The position numbers and the translations under genes were made by a program. Positions 45,423 through 54,801 of a DNA stretch of 64,000 bases are shown one piece after another (the first letter of the stretch is position 1; each line of letters opens with the position of its first letter). Under the pieces are notes generated by a model that did not search any database, was not told the origin of the DNA, and worked only from the letters and a program-made list of their open reading frames with translations. The stretch spans positions 248,001 to 312,000 of the forward strand of contig NZ_FOIK01000001.1 in NCBI RefSeq assembly GCF_900111565.1. Direction: 5' to 3'. This DNA is from Paenibacillus sp. NFR01. Its GTDB lineage: Bacteria; Bacillota; Bacilli; Paenibacillales; Paenibacillaceae.

Positions 45423-46979
45423 GTGGAGAACGGCAATAAACGCAGGATATCAACGTTTCATTTAACGATGCTGGCTTTGGGGACGGTTATCGGCGGCTCG
45501 TTTTTTCTGGGGTCGGGGGTGGCCATCAAGGCAGCCGGGCCGAGTATCGTCATTTCCTATTTGCTAGGCGCCGTGCTGGTATACATCATCCTCTACGCCT
45601 TGTCCGAAATGACCGCAGCGGATCCGGTGGCCGGGTCGTTCCGGACGTATGCGGAGCGGAGCTTCGGTCCGGGCGTGGGCTTCGTCACCGGATGGGTGTA
45701 CTGGACCGGTCTGATTCTGGCGATGTCAAGCGAATCCATTGCCGCCGCTACCTTTCTCCGGGCATGGTTTCCGGGCATCCCGCCGATTTTGATGGGGATG
45801 GTCATTATTATCGGCGTTACCTTGCTTAATTTGCTGGGGGCCCGGCATTTAAGCCATCTGGAGAGCGGATTGGCTTTGGTGAAGCTGCTGGCAATTGCGG
45901 GCTTTGTTGCCATCGGGCTGGCCATCATTGCCGGACTCGTTCCCGGGAACGCTGCGGTCGGCGCGGGGGAACTGCGGGCGGAGCCGTGGTTCCCCGGCGG
46001 AATTGCCGGGATTGCGGGCAGCATGCTGATCGTTATTTTCACGTATGCAGGATTTGAAGTGATCGGGCTGGCCGCGTCCGAGGTAGAGAATCCGCGAAAG
46101 ACTATACCTCGCGCAATCAACTGGACGCTGATCAGCCTCGTCGTCCTTTACGTTGCCGCGATCGCCGTTATTTTGCCGCTGTTCCCGACTTCGGGCATTA
46201 TCTCGGATCAAAGTCCGTTTGTACTGGCTTTGTCCCGTTGGGGCATGGGCTGGGCAAGCAACCTGATCAACATCGTCATGCTGACGGCGATCCTGTCCAC
46301 GATGCTGGCTTCAACCTTCGGATTGGGCCGAATGATCCGCTCGCTGGCCGATGAACGCCATGCTCCTCATTGGCTGAAGGACAAGACCGACATTCCGTAC
46401 CGGGGGATTCTGTTCTCCGGCGTCGCTATGCTGGCCGGCCTGGCTTTGGGATTTGTGCTGCCCAAGAGTGTGTATGTCTTCCTGATCAGCTCGGGCGGTT
46501 TTTCGCTGCTCTTTGCCTATTTCGTCATTTTGGCTTCGCATTACGAATGGCGGCGGCGAACGCCTTGTTCGGCTGAAGCATTCTGCCAGCTTCCCTTGTT
46601 TCCCTATTCCTCCTGGCTGGGGCTGCTCGGGATCATCGGAATTGTGGCAAGCATGCCTTTCATCGCCGGACAATCCGCCGGTCTGCTCGCCGGGCTGGCA
46701 TTGATTGCACTGTATTCGGGATTGTATTACGTGAAAAAAAGGGTAGCAGTAAGGCCGGATGAGAAGCGGGCGACCCGTCAGCTTCCGGCCGGAGCGCTCC
46801 GGCTTCGCGCCGTACGCGCGCAGATGGAGGCCGGCGAAGAGCTGGCGGACGGGTCGCCAGCAGCGCCTCGTCATGTAATTGGGAAGGACGCAGGGGGTAG
46901 AGAGATAGCAGCGGAGAGACAAGACGCAGCGGGTTGGCAAGTGGAATCGGGTAGAGAGGAAGCGCCGGATAAGAAGTAG
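45423..46979 (+). CDS. Amino acid permease (APC superfamily, AAT family) with a hydrophilic C-terminal tail
   Basis: 518 residues, GTG start at 45423 with AAGGAGG upstream. Twelve predicted TM helices in the first 435 residues. The TM1 signature LGTVIGGSFFLGSGVAIKAAGPS is split here by the unwound G-x-G segment, and FTYAGFEVIGLAASEVENPRKTIP is the conserved TM6-loop motif of amino acid permeases. The last about 80 residues are charged (Arg/Glu/Ala rich), longer than usual for the family. Substrate unknown. Followed by a terminator. Confidence 0.9.
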   Translation: MENGNKRRISTFHLTMLALGTVIGGSFFLGSGVAIKAAGPSIVISYLLGAVLVYIILYALSEMTAADPVAGSFRTYAERSFGPGVGFVTGWVYWTGLILAMSSESIAAATFLRAWFPGIPPILMGMVIIIGVTLLNLLGARHLSHLESGLALVKLLAIAGFVAIGLAIIAGLVPGNAAVGAGELRAEPWFPGGIAGIAGSMLIVIFTYAGFEVIGLAASEVENPRKTIPRAINWTLISLVVLYVAAIAVILPLFPTSGIISDQSPFVLALSRWGMGWASNLINIVMLTAILSTMLASTFGLGRMIRSLADERHAPHWLKDKTDIPYRGILFSGVAMLAGLALGFVLPKSVYVFLISSGGFSLLFAYFVILASHYEWRRRTPCSAEAFCQLPLFPYSSWLGLLGIIGIVASMPFIAGQSAGLLAGLALIALYSGLYYVKKRVAVRPDEKRATRQLPAGALRLRAVRAQMEAGEELADGSPAAPRHVIGKDAGGREIAAERQDAAGWQVESGREEAPDKK

Positions 46980-47011
46980 ACCGGCACGCGAACCGCTGCG
47001 ACCTATGATTC

Positions 47012-47063
47012 GGCAGAATGAGCGAAACTCTCCTTAGGAGAGCCATGCTCTCTGCCTTTTTTT
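47012..47063. terminator. Branched hairpin terminator between the permease and TetR genes
   Basis: GGCAGA (47012-47017) pairs with TCTGCC (47051-47056), enclosing a CTCTCC/GGAGAG hairpin, followed by seven T. Confidence 0.7.
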
Positions 47064-47103
47064 GTTCATCCACATTCTCCATTCGCTCAGCGACAAGCGC
47101 CAG

Positions 47104-47685
47104 TCAGTGCCGGACATCGTTCTTCTCGAACATCCGCCGCAGCTGCTCGGCCATATAACGCGGCGGATGGGGCATGTCCCCACGGATCCACCATTCCATG
47201 ATGCCGACAAACGCCGAGGCGACGAACTGGGCGTTCAGCTCGGCGTCGATCTCCAGCGGCTCAGCCCGCCGTTCCAGCGCTTGCCTTGCGTTGACCGAGA
47301 TGAACTGCATCAGATGCTCCCGGAAGATGCGGGTCCGTTCGCCGGACAGCATGGCCGCGAAAAACTTGAAGTGTTCCTGCAGATAAATAAATACCGGCTC
47401 GAGCTCATCCGCCATTGCCCCGGGCTTGCGCTCCGGATCATGGTCACCGCAGAAGGTGATCAGCTGGCTTAAGTGTTCCTCGATGCACCGGTCCAGCAGA
47501 TCGTATTTGTCGGCGTAATGCAGATAGACGGTGCCACGGTTCACGTTTGCCCGATCCGCGATATCGTTAATTGTGATCTGCTCCAGCTCTCTCTCCGCGA
47601 AAAGCTCCAGAAACGCCTTATTGATTGCCTCCCGCGTCTTGACGATCCGCCGGTCAAGTTTCGGTTCGGTGGGTTCGGTCTTCAT
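47104..47685 (-). CDS. TetR/AcrR family transcriptional regulator
   Basis: 193 residues from the ATG at 47685. AAGGAG lies upstream; the longer frame to 47745 has no better site. N-terminal HTH: KTREAINKAFLELFAER, ITINDIADRANVNRGTVYLH, then YADKYDLLDRC, typical for TetR. The C-terminal domain resembles TetR_C_7-like regulators (WWIRGDMPHPPRYMAEQLRR). It faces away from the SDR gene that starts 186 bp upstream and probably represses it and itself. Confidence 0.9.
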   Translation of the reverse strand: MKTEPTEPKLDRRIVKTREAINKAFLELFAERELEQITINDIADRANVNRGTVYLHYADKYDLLDRCIEEHLSQLITFCGDHDPERKPGAMADELEPVFIYLQEHFKFFAAMLSGERTRIFREHLMQFISVNARQALERRAEPLEIDAELNAQFVASAFVGIMEWWIRGDMPHPPRYMAEQLRRMFEKNDVRH

Positions 47686-47763
47686 CGGCCGTCTCGCTCC
47701 TTCCGTTATTGAACATTCGCGCACCCCGTGTCGCATAAAGGACAAACGCGCGCAGATTAGCGA

Positions 47764-47834
47764 TTGAATAACCTTCGCTTCTCTCTATAATGATAATCAA
47801 CAAGCGACAATTAATCAACGCATGTTCATTAATT
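47764..47834 (+). promoter_or_regulatory. SDR promoter with a candidate TetR operator
   Basis: -35 TTGAAT (47764-47769), 16-nt spacer, -10 TATAAT (47786-47791). Downstream is an inverted repeat AATTAAT (47809-47815) / ATTAATT (47828-47834), placed to block transcription if bound. Confidence 0.5.
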
Positions 47835-47870
47835 TGCCGGTTGTAATCCTCGAATTGGGAGTGTTCATTC

Positions 47871-48611
47871 ATGGAAAATATCGTATCCAAAGTCGTTCTG
47901 ATTACAGGTGCGTCCAGCGGGATTGGCGAAGCGACTGCCCGGCTGCTTGCGCAAAAAGGCGCCAAAGTTGTGCTGGCGGCCAGACGGGCCGACCGGCTGC
48001 AAGCGATTGTCGAAGAGATCCTGCAAGCGGGCGGCGAAGCCGCTTTTATCCAAGCGGATGTTGTGTCGGCGGTAGACATGACAAAAGCGGCGGAGTTTGC
48101 CCTTCAGCACTACGGGCGCATCGACGTGCTCGTCAACAACGCCGGGATTATGCCGGGCTCGCGGCTGGCCGAGCTGCGAACCGGCGAATGGGAGCGGATG
48201 ATTGACGTCAACATTAAAGGCGTGCTGAACGGCATCGCTGCCGTACTGCCGGTCATGCGGCAGCAGCAATCAGGGCATATCGTCAATACCGCTTCGGTCG
48301 CCGCGTATGAGGTGAATGCGACCTCGGCGGTCTACAGCGCCACCAAAACCGCCGTCCGGGCGATATCCGAAGGGCTGCGCAAGGAGGAATCTGCAGCATC
48401 CCGCATCCGGACGACTATTATCAGTCCCGGAATGACCGAATCGGAACTGCTCGAAGGCATTACAAGTCCAGAAGTACAGGCAATGGCAGCCCACTTTAGC
48501 AGCCTGGCCATCTCGCCGTACAGCATCGCCCGGGCCATTGTCTATGCCATCAACGAGCCTGAAGATACCAGCGTCAACGAAATCGTGATCCGTCCGACAT
48601 TGCTTCCGTAA
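47871..48611 (+). CDS. Short-chain dehydrogenase/reductase (SDR) oxidoreductase
   Basis: 246 residues, classical SDR. Cofactor motif TGASSGIGEATARLL, NNAGIMPGS, catalytic Ser in NTASVAAYEVN and YSATK (Tyr-x3-Lys). AARRAD after beta-2 suggests NADP preference. Substrate not recognised. Likely controlled by the divergent TetR regulator. Confidence 0.93.
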   Translation: MENIVSKVVLITGASSGIGEATARLLAQKGAKVVLAARRADRLQAIVEEILQAGGEAAFIQADVVSAVDMTKAAEFALQHYGRIDVLVNNAGIMPGSRLAELRTGEWERMIDVNIKGVLNGIAAVLPVMRQQQSGHIVNTASVAAYEVNATSAVYSATKTAVRAISEGLRKEESAASRIRTTIISPGMTESELLEGITSPEVQAMAAHFSSLAISPYSIARAIVYAINEPEDTSVNEIVIRPTLLP

Positions 48612-48778
48612 ATCAAAACGATGTTACCGGTTGGAATTAAAGCTACATCGCGGGAACGGCGATGTGAGGTCTGCAGGCCGAAGACAGGATACATCTCCCG
48701 GCGGATTCCAAAGGAGCGGGTTTCTGATTAAATAAAAGCGGGATTAGAAACCTTTGGGATAATCGGGAGGTAACGGAC

Positions 48779-49810
48779 ATGAACGAACAGAAAAGGCTGG
48801 CTGCAGCAGCGTCTGCCGGCAGCCTGGCCATCGAAGCGGAGGGGCTTGTCAAAGCGTTCGGCAGCAATCTTGCAGTGGACGGCGTGGATCTGAAGGTGGG
48901 TACCGGCATGATTTACGGCGTACTGGGGCCGAACGGAGCAGGCAAAACGACCACCATCCGTATGCTGGCAACGCTGCTTAAGCCGGATGGCGGAACGGCA
49001 CGTATCTTCGGCCATGATGTGACGAAGGAAGCGCAAATTGTGCGCCAGCTGATCGGTGTCACAGGGCAATACGCCTCGGTGGATGAATCGCTCAGCGCGA
49101 TCGAAAACCTGATGATTTTCGGCAGGCTGCTAGGGTTAAGCCGGGCGGAGGCGCGGCGCAAAGCGGAGGAGCTGCTGGAGGAATTCGGTTTAATGGAGGC
49201 GATTAAACGTCCGCTGAAGCATTTCTCCGGCGGGATGCGCCGCCGGCTCGACCTGGCGGCGAGCCTGATCGCGCAGCCGCCGTTGATTTTTCTGGATGAA
49301 CCGACGACCGGGCTTGATCCGCGCACCCGCACGCAGATGTGGGAGACGATCCGGCGGCTGGTGGACACCGGCTCGACGGTGCTGCTCACGACGCAATATC
49401 TGGAGGAAGCGGATCAGCTGGCCGACCGTATTGCGGTGATCGACCGGGGCAAGGTTGTAGCCGAGGGTACGGCGGATGAACTCAAGGCTTCCATCGGCAC
49501 CTCTTCGCTGCATCTTCAGGTGAGGGATCCGCTTGATCTCGAGCTTGCCAAGCGTACGGTGGAGCAAGTGCTGCAGGCGTCATCCGGCGTTGCCGTGGAA
49601 GGCGGAAGAATCACGGCGCCGATGGCCGATGCCGACCGGGTCACCGACCTGCTGATCGCCTTGCGGGAGCAGGGCATTTCCTTAGCCGAGATGAGCGTCC
49701 AGAAACCAACGCTGGATGAGGTTTTCCTGACCATCACCGGCCATGGCGTGAAGGAAGAAGAGCCGCAGGAGACCGGAAATTCGCCGGAGAAGCAGGAGGT
49801 GCAAGCATGA
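48779..49810 (+). CDS. ABC transporter ATP-binding protein (daunorubicin-resistance DrrA family)
   Basis: 343 residues. Walker A GPNGAGKTTTIRML, Q-loop GVTGQYASVDESL, signature HFSGGMRRRLDLAAS, Walker B PPLIFLDEPTTGLDPRTR, H-loop LLTTQYLEEADQLADRI. These are the typical DrrA motifs, and the C-terminal domain ends in PTLDEVFLTITG. An Ala/Ser-rich N-terminal extension of about 17 residues precedes the domain. The last 4 bp overlap the permease gene. Probably a drug or lipid exporter. Confidence 0.93.
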   Translation: MNEQKRLAAAASAGSLAIEAEGLVKAFGSNLAVDGVDLKVGTGMIYGVLGPNGAGKTTTIRMLATLLKPDGGTARIFGHDVTKEAQIVRQLIGVTGQYASVDESLSAIENLMIFGRLLGLSRAEARRKAEELLEEFGLMEAIKRPLKHFSGGMRRRLDLAASLIAQPPLIFLDEPTTGLDPRTRTQMWETIRRLVDTGSTVLLTTQYLEEADQLADRIAVIDRGKVVAEGTADELKASIGTSSLHLQVRDPLDLELAKRTVEQVLQASSGVAVEGGRITAPMADADRVTDLLIALREQGISLAEMSVQKPTLDEVFLTITGHGVKEEEPQETGNSPEKQEVQA

Positions 49811-50619
49811 GCACGCTGATCAAACCGGGCGCCAAGCGCCAATTGAAGAACCGCGCCGGCGTGGGGCAGGCGGTCCGTAATTCGCTGACGATGGCTTACC
49901 GCGGATTGCTGAAAATCCGGCGTACGCCGGAGCAGCTGTTCGACGTTACGTTTCAGCCCATCCTGTTCACGCTGATGTTCACTTATATTTTCGGCGGAGC
50001 CATCTCGGGCGATGTGCAAAGCTATTTGCCGGTCATCATTCCCGGCATTCTAGTCCAGACAGTGATCACCACCTCCATCGTGACGGGGGTCCAGCTGCGC
50101 GAGGATATGGAGAAAGGCGTCTTTGACCGCTTCAAATCGCTGCCGATCGCCCGGATCGCTCCGCTGGCCGGTGCGCTGCTCGCCGATACGGTGCGCTATA
50201 CGATTGCGACGGTGCTGACCTTCATTATGGGCTACATCATGGGCTTCCGCCCGGATGGCGGAATTCACAATGTCGTATTGGCCTCCGTACTCGTTATATT
50301 CTGCTCGTGGGCGGTCAGCTGGATATTCGCGTTTTTCGGCGTAATTGCCCGGAGCGCTTCGAGCGTGCAGGGCATCTCCATGATCGTGCTGTTTCCGCTC
50401 ACGTTTCTGTCCAACGCCTTTGTGCCGGCCGACACGCTGCCGGATTGGCTCCACTGGTTCGTCAAAGTGAACCCGGTATCGCATCTTGTCTCGGCCGTCC
50501 GCGAACTGGTGAACGAAAGCTCCATGGGCAGCGACCTGCTCTGGTCGCTGCTCGGCGCTGCCGTGATCGTAGCCGTTTTCGCCCCGATCACCGTGCGCGC
50601 TTATATGAAGCGGACGTAA
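49807..50619 (+). CDS. ABC-2 type transporter permease (DrrB-like)
   Basis: 270 residues with six TM helices: QLFDVTFQPILFTLMFTYIF, LPVIIPGILVQTVIT, YTIATVLTFIMGYIMGF, and LFPLTFLSNAFVPADTLP, the conserved DrrB/NodJ-type segment. The ATG overlaps the DrrA-like stop (ATGA), with AGGAGG upstream inside that gene. Together they form a two-gene exporter. Confidence 0.92.
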   Translation: MSTLIKPGAKRQLKNRAGVGQAVRNSLTMAYRGLLKIRRTPEQLFDVTFQPILFTLMFTYIFGGAISGDVQSYLPVIIPGILVQTVITTSIVTGVQLREDMEKGVFDRFKSLPIARIAPLAGALLADTVRYTIATVLTFIMGYIMGFRPDGGIHNVVLASVLVIFCSWAVSWIFAFFGVIARSASSVQGISMIVLFPLTFLSNAFVPADTLPDWLHWFVKVNPVSHLVSAVRELVNESSMGSDLLWSLLGAAVIVAVFAPITVRAYMKRT

Positions 50620-50918
50620 CCGTCAGAGGGGGCTGCGCGGTTGAAACCCGCTAGGCGGGGCTGAGCGGCCCGGGGAAGAAGAGGACCGACGCCAGTCCGA
50701 TCCGGGCAAGCGTAAGGCCGTTAACGATTTTTCGCATAAACTGCACCTGCCCTTCCTGTTATCATCGGATCTGCCCCTAGGCACCGGCATGATTATCCTT
50801 CAGCCGCCGGTAAGCCGGGGGCTTTTTGCTGCGCGCTGTTTTTTGCCAATAGTTAAGGACTATTTAATAAATATCTATTTATACTGGGTTCATTACATAG
50901 AGGAGAGGGGAACCCGGC
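50620..50918. other. Intergenic region between two exporter operons
   Basis: No gene seen. A terminator lies at about 50773-50827. AT-rich sequence and GAGGAGAGGGG then lead into the FtsX-type permease gene. Confidence 0.5.
50773..50827 (+). terminator. Probable terminator of the DrrAB-like operon
   Basis: An imperfect long stem starting GCCCCT and closing GGGGGC, with ACCGGC/GCCGGT inside, is followed by five T. Confidence 0.55.
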
Positions 50919-53273
50919 GTGTTTCTAAAAATTCTGGGCAAGGATTTACGGCGCAAAAAGACGATGAACACCGTGCTGCTCGTTATCATTATCCTGGCCT
51001 CCACCCTGCTGGCCAGCAGCACCAACCTGATGTACTCGACGACAACGGCGCTCGGCAGCTTTATTAAAACCAGCAAGGTTGCCGATTTTATGATTTCGCT
51101 GCCCGACAATGCGGAGAATACCCGCAAAATCGAAGCGTGGGCCAAGCGGGAAAGCCGGATCGGCACTGTCCATTCCGAAGAACAGCTCAACCTGTCGATC
51201 CCGCAGCTGCATATGCCTTCCGGCACACGGCCTTTGTCGAGCAATCTTAGCCTTAAGGCGGCCATGGTGCCGGAGCAAGTGAATCTGGTATTCAATATGC
51301 AGAACAAGCCTTTTGTGCTGAAAGAGGGCGAGATCGCGCTGCCGGTCTACATTCAGAGTACGACAGGCCTCCGGGCCGGCGATAAGCTGGGGATCGAAAT
51401 CGGCGGAGAAGTCCGCACCTTCACGGTCAAAACATTTTTCAAGGATGCTTATTTGGGGGCGGATCTTGTATCGCTGAAGCGGCTGCTGCTGACGGACAGC
51501 GATTTTGCCGCACTTTGGGCCAAGGCATCGGAAGAGGAGCGGGCCAGGGAATGGAGCTTCGTGGCGGACCGTCCCGGCCATTCCGGGCAGCTCGGGGCTG
51601 CGTATTCGGAGCAGGACCTTCCCTCGACCTTCAGTGTCGATCAGTCGATGGTAAAGATGTCGTATCTGACGGAGAGCATTACTTCGGCGATGTTGTTTGT
51701 GGTCAGCCTGTTTCTGATCTTTATCGCCTTTCTTACGCTGCGCTTCACCATCGTCTCCACGATCCAGGATGATTACCGGGAGATCGGCGTGCTGAAGGCG
51801 ATCGGTTTCCGCAATGCGCAGATCCGGAATTTGTATATGGCCAAATATTTTTTTCTGTCTGCAACCGGCGGGTTGATCGGTCTGGGTGCCAGCCTGTGGC
51901 TTACGGGACTGCTCTCGCGCAAAATCTCCAGGCTCATCATTGTGCCGGAGGGTATCGCCAGCACGCTGATCACCATTTTTAGCATCATTGCGGTTGTCGC
52001 GCTCACGCTGCTCTTCTGCCAAATGTGCATGCGCAGGGTCAACCGGGCTTCGGCCATTGACGCGATCCGGCTGGGGGAGACGGGGGAACGGTTCAAGGCG
52101 TCGCGCAAAATCTATTTTCACCGCCGCGGCCGCATGCCGGCTCCGCTGTTCCTGGCGGTCAGCGATGTGCTGAACCGGCTTAAGGGGTATTCGACGTTAA
52201 TCTTAACGTTTATCCTCAGCGCGATGATAATCGTGATTCCCGTCAATCTCAACAATACGGTAATGAGTCCGCAGTTTATGACCTATTTCGGGCTCCCCGC
52301 CAGCGACTTCTACGCGGAGACCGGAGGGAACAGCAAGCCGGTGAAAGAGCTGCTCTCCCAGCGGGATTCGCTGCAAACGGCGTTTAAAACGAAAGGGTTC
52401 GATGTCGATCTGGCTGTTACCTACATGATCAATACTAAGTACATTTCTCCGGACGGCAAAGACAATATGAACATTTTTGGCATGAAAAACGAGCCGGCCG
52501 CCGAAATGCGGGACTATCTGCGCGGAAGCGGGCCGAAGCTGGACAACGAGATTGCCATTACTTCTATTATGTCGGAGCACTTCGGCGTAGGGATGGGAGA
52601 CAACGTCACTTTTGAAATCGGAGGCGTCCGGAAGTCTTATCTGGTTTCGGGGATTTTTCAAACGATCTCCAACGCCGGATATATGGTTCGACTGCCGGAT
52701 TCCGTCCAGCCGGAGTTTGCCGAATCGTATCAGTTCTCCGGGATCATTCATCCAGGCCAAGAGAGCAAAGCAGAGCTGATCGGGCAGATGCGAACGCAAT
52801 TCACCGATATCAAAATCAAAGATGCGCAGGAAACGATGAGCGACGTCACCGGCGGCTTTATTGACCAGCTCCGGCTCGTCATTGCCGTCATCGTGGCGGT
52901 GGTCAGCCTAATCGCCTTTTTTATCACCAGCCTGTTTGTCCGGCTTCTGATCGCCAAGGAAGTGAAGGGCATAGCGATTCTAAAAAGCCTCGGCTTTACG
53001 AACGGCAACATCCGGATCTGGCAAAGCCTGCGCATTCTTATCTTGTCCGCCGCTTCCGTCATCCTGGGCATACTTGCCGGAAATCTGCTGGGGGCCAGAC
53101 TTGCGGGAATGATCTTCCGCGTCTTCGGCATTACGAAGCTGAATTTCGTGATCGATCCCGTCCAGGTATACGTGCTGTGCCCGCTGCTTATCTTTGCCGT
53201 CGTCGTGCTTGCGGTGTACAGCAGCTCGGGGCAAATCCGCAAAATTCAGGTATGGAACATTAACGAAGAATAA
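50919..53273 (+). CDS. FtsX-like ABC transporter permease
   Basis: 784 residues, GTG start at 50919 after GAGGAGAGGGG. Layout of a duplicated FtsX/MacB-type permease: TM1 (about 18-38), large extracellular domain, three TM helices around 250-375 (first FtsX domain, AFLTLRFTIVSTIQDDYREI), a further helix near 425, second extracellular part, and three C-terminal helices (second FtsX domain, SLFVRLLIAKEVKGIAILKS). It works with the ATPase encoded 32 bp downstream. The attached response regulator and kinase suggest an antimicrobial-peptide or cell-envelope-stress detoxification module. Confidence 0.9.
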   Translation: MFLKILGKDLRRKKTMNTVLLVIIILASTLLASSTNLMYSTTTALGSFIKTSKVADFMISLPDNAENTRKIEAWAKRESRIGTVHSEEQLNLSIPQLHMPSGTRPLSSNLSLKAAMVPEQVNLVFNMQNKPFVLKEGEIALPVYIQSTTGLRAGDKLGIEIGGEVRTFTVKTFFKDAYLGADLVSLKRLLLTDSDFAALWAKASEEERAREWSFVADRPGHSGQLGAAYSEQDLPSTFSVDQSMVKMSYLTESITSAMLFVVSLFLIFIAFLTLRFTIVSTIQDDYREIGVLKAIGFRNAQIRNLYMAKYFFLSATGGLIGLGASLWLTGLLSRKISRLIIVPEGIASTLITIFSIIAVVALTLLFCQMCMRRVNRASAIDAIRLGETGERFKASRKIYFHRRGRMPAPLFLAVSDVLNRLKGYSTLILTFILSAMIIVIPVNLNNTVMSPQFMTYFGLPASDFYAETGGNSKPVKELLSQRDSLQTAFKTKGFDVDLAVTYMINTKYISPDGKDNMNIFGMKNEPAAEMRDYLRGSGPKLDNEIAITSIMSEHFGVGMGDNVTFEIGGVRKSYLVSGIFQTISNAGYMVRLPDSVQPEFAESYQFSGIIHPGQESKAELIGQMRTQFTDIKIKDAQETMSDVTGGFIDQLRLVIAVIVAVVSLIAFFITSLFVRLLIAKEVKGIAILKSLGFTNGNIRIWQSLRILILSAASVILGILAGNLLGARLAGMIFRVFGITKLNFVIDPVQVYVLCPLLIFAVVVLAVYSSSGQIRKIQVWNINEE

Positions 53274-53305
53274 CGTATCCATAATGCATACAGGAGGAAT
53301 AAACG

Positions 53306-54082
53306 ATGGCAGCAGTCCTGCAGGTAAGAGATTTATGCAAAACCTATATCGTGAGCAAACAGCAAAACCATGTGCTGCGCAATGTCAATTTTACGCTGGA
53401 AGAGGGCGAATTCGTCTCGGTCATGGGCCCGTCCGGTTCGGGCAAATCCACGCTGCTCTATACGGTAAGCGGTATGGACCGGCTGACGGCGGGAGAGGTT
53501 GTTTTCGACGGGCAAAGCTACTCCGCGCTAAGCGAGAAACAGATGGCGGAGCTGCGCCTGCGGCGGATGGGGTTCATTTTTCAGCAGATGCATATGCTCA
53601 AAAACCTGTGCGTCTATGATAATATTATTTTATCCGGCTATCAGGCGCTGAAAGGCGGAGCCGTTAAACGGACACGCAAGGACGTCAACGCCGAAGCGGA
53701 CACGCTGATGCGCAAGCTCGGCATTATGGATACGGCCGCCAAGGATATCACCGAGGTATCGGGTGGTCAGCTGCAGCGGGCCTGCATTTGCCGGGCGCTT
53801 ATCAACCGGCCAAAGGTACTGTTCGGCGACGAGCCGACCGGGGCGCTTAACTCGCGGGCTGCCAAGGAAGTCATGAACGAGCTGGGCCGGATTAACCGGG
53901 AAGGCACGACCATTATGATTGTCACCCATGACATCAAGGTTGCGGCTGCTACGGATAAAGTGCTGTACATCGTGGACGGCAACATTCAGGGCGAGCTTGT
54001 GCTCGGCAAATACGAGGCGGCGCAGCCTCCGGCCGAAAGAGAGAAACGCCTCACGGGCTGGCTGATGGACATGGGCTGGTAA
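53306..54082 (+). CDS. ABC transporter ATP-binding protein (MacB/LolD type)
   Basis: 258 residues. Walker A GPSGSGKSTLLYTV, Q-loop GFIFQQMHMLKNL, signature VSGGQLQRACICRAL, Walker B VLFGDEPTGALNSR, H-loop IVTHDIKVAAA. These are hallmarks of the LolD/MacB/BceA ATPase group that pairs with FtsX-like permeases. CAGGAGGAA precedes the ATG. A short C-terminal tail of about 35 residues is charged. Confidence 0.94.
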   Translation: MAAVLQVRDLCKTYIVSKQQNHVLRNVNFTLEEGEFVSVMGPSGSGKSTLLYTVSGMDRLTAGEVVFDGQSYSALSEKQMAELRLRRMGFIFQQMHMLKNLCVYDNIILSGYQALKGGAVKRTRKDVNAEADTLMRKLGIMDTAAKDITEVSGGQLQRACICRALINRPKVLFGDEPTGALNSRAAKEVMNELGRINREGTTIMIVTHDIKVAAATDKVLYIVDGNIQGELVLGKYEAAQPPAEREKRLTGWLMDMGW

Positions 54083-54120
54083 ACGGCCGGACATATAGCA
54101 ATATACAGGGATGTGAGCAA

Positions 54121-54801
54121 GTGGTTGATATTCTCATTATCGAAGATAACGAAGAGCTTTCCGGGGTAATCCGCGATTTTGTGCAGCGCGAAGGATATTC
54201 CGTGCAGGTATGCGCAAGCGGGGAGGAAGGGCTGGCTTATCTGGAACAAGAGCCGGCGAAGCTCCTGCTGCTCGATATTATGCTGCCTGAGCTGGACGGC
54301 TTTGCAGTGTGCAGCGCGGTCCGCCGCCGGGCGAATCTGCCGATAATCATCATGAGTGCGCACAGCGGCGACGACAATGCGATCATCGGCCTGGAGCTTG
54401 GCGCAGACGATTATCTGGAGAAGCCGTTCAGTGTCCAGCTGCTGCTGGCGAAAGTGAAAGCCCATCTGCGGCGCAGCTATGACCTGAACGATGACAAGCA
54501 AATGCTCTGCGCGGGCGAGATTACGGTTAACCGGGCGGCGATGCAGGTTTTCCGGGGCGAACAGCCTGTTCCGCTGACCGCCAAGGAATACGATCTGCTC
54601 GTGCTGCTTCTGGAGAACAAAGGGAAGGCGCTGCGCAAGGAGTGGCTGTTCGAGCGCGTGTGGGGCGCGGACAGCTTCAGCGAGCCGTCGACCCTGACGG
54701 TCCATATCAACAAGCTGCGCGAGAAAATTGAAGCCAATCCGAAAGAACCGCGGCATATCGCCACGGTATGGGGCGTCGGCTACAAATATGAAACGGTATA
54801 A
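54121..54801 (+). CDS. Response regulator, OmpR/PhoB family
   Basis: 226 residues, GTG start at 54121. Receiver domain with IEDNEE, phospho-acceptor Asp in LLLLDIMLPELDG, Ser/Lys in IIMSAHSGD and DYLEKPFSVQ. The C-terminal winged helix (about 128-226; LTAKEYDLLVLLLENKGKA, then TVHINKLREKIE and TVWGVGYKYE) is OmpR-type. It is encoded between its ABC transporter and its kinase, whose start codon lies 14 bp inside the end of this gene. Confidence 0.94.
   Translation: MVDILIIEDNEELSGVIRDFVQREGYSVQVCASGEEGLAYLEQEPAKLLLLDIMLPELDGFAVCSAVRRRANLPIIIMSAHSGDDNAIIGLELGADDYLEKPFSVQLLLAKVKAHLRRSYDLNDDKQMLCAGEITVNRAAMQVFRGEQPVPLTAKEYDLLVLLLENKGKALRKEWLFERVWGADSFSEPSTLTVHINKLREKIEANPKEPRHIATVWGVGYKYETV

Noticed and set aside
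48643-48663. Hairpin ACATCGC...GCGATGT between the SDR and DrrA-like genes as a terminator
   Set aside because: There is a stem but no U-tract, so function is unclear.
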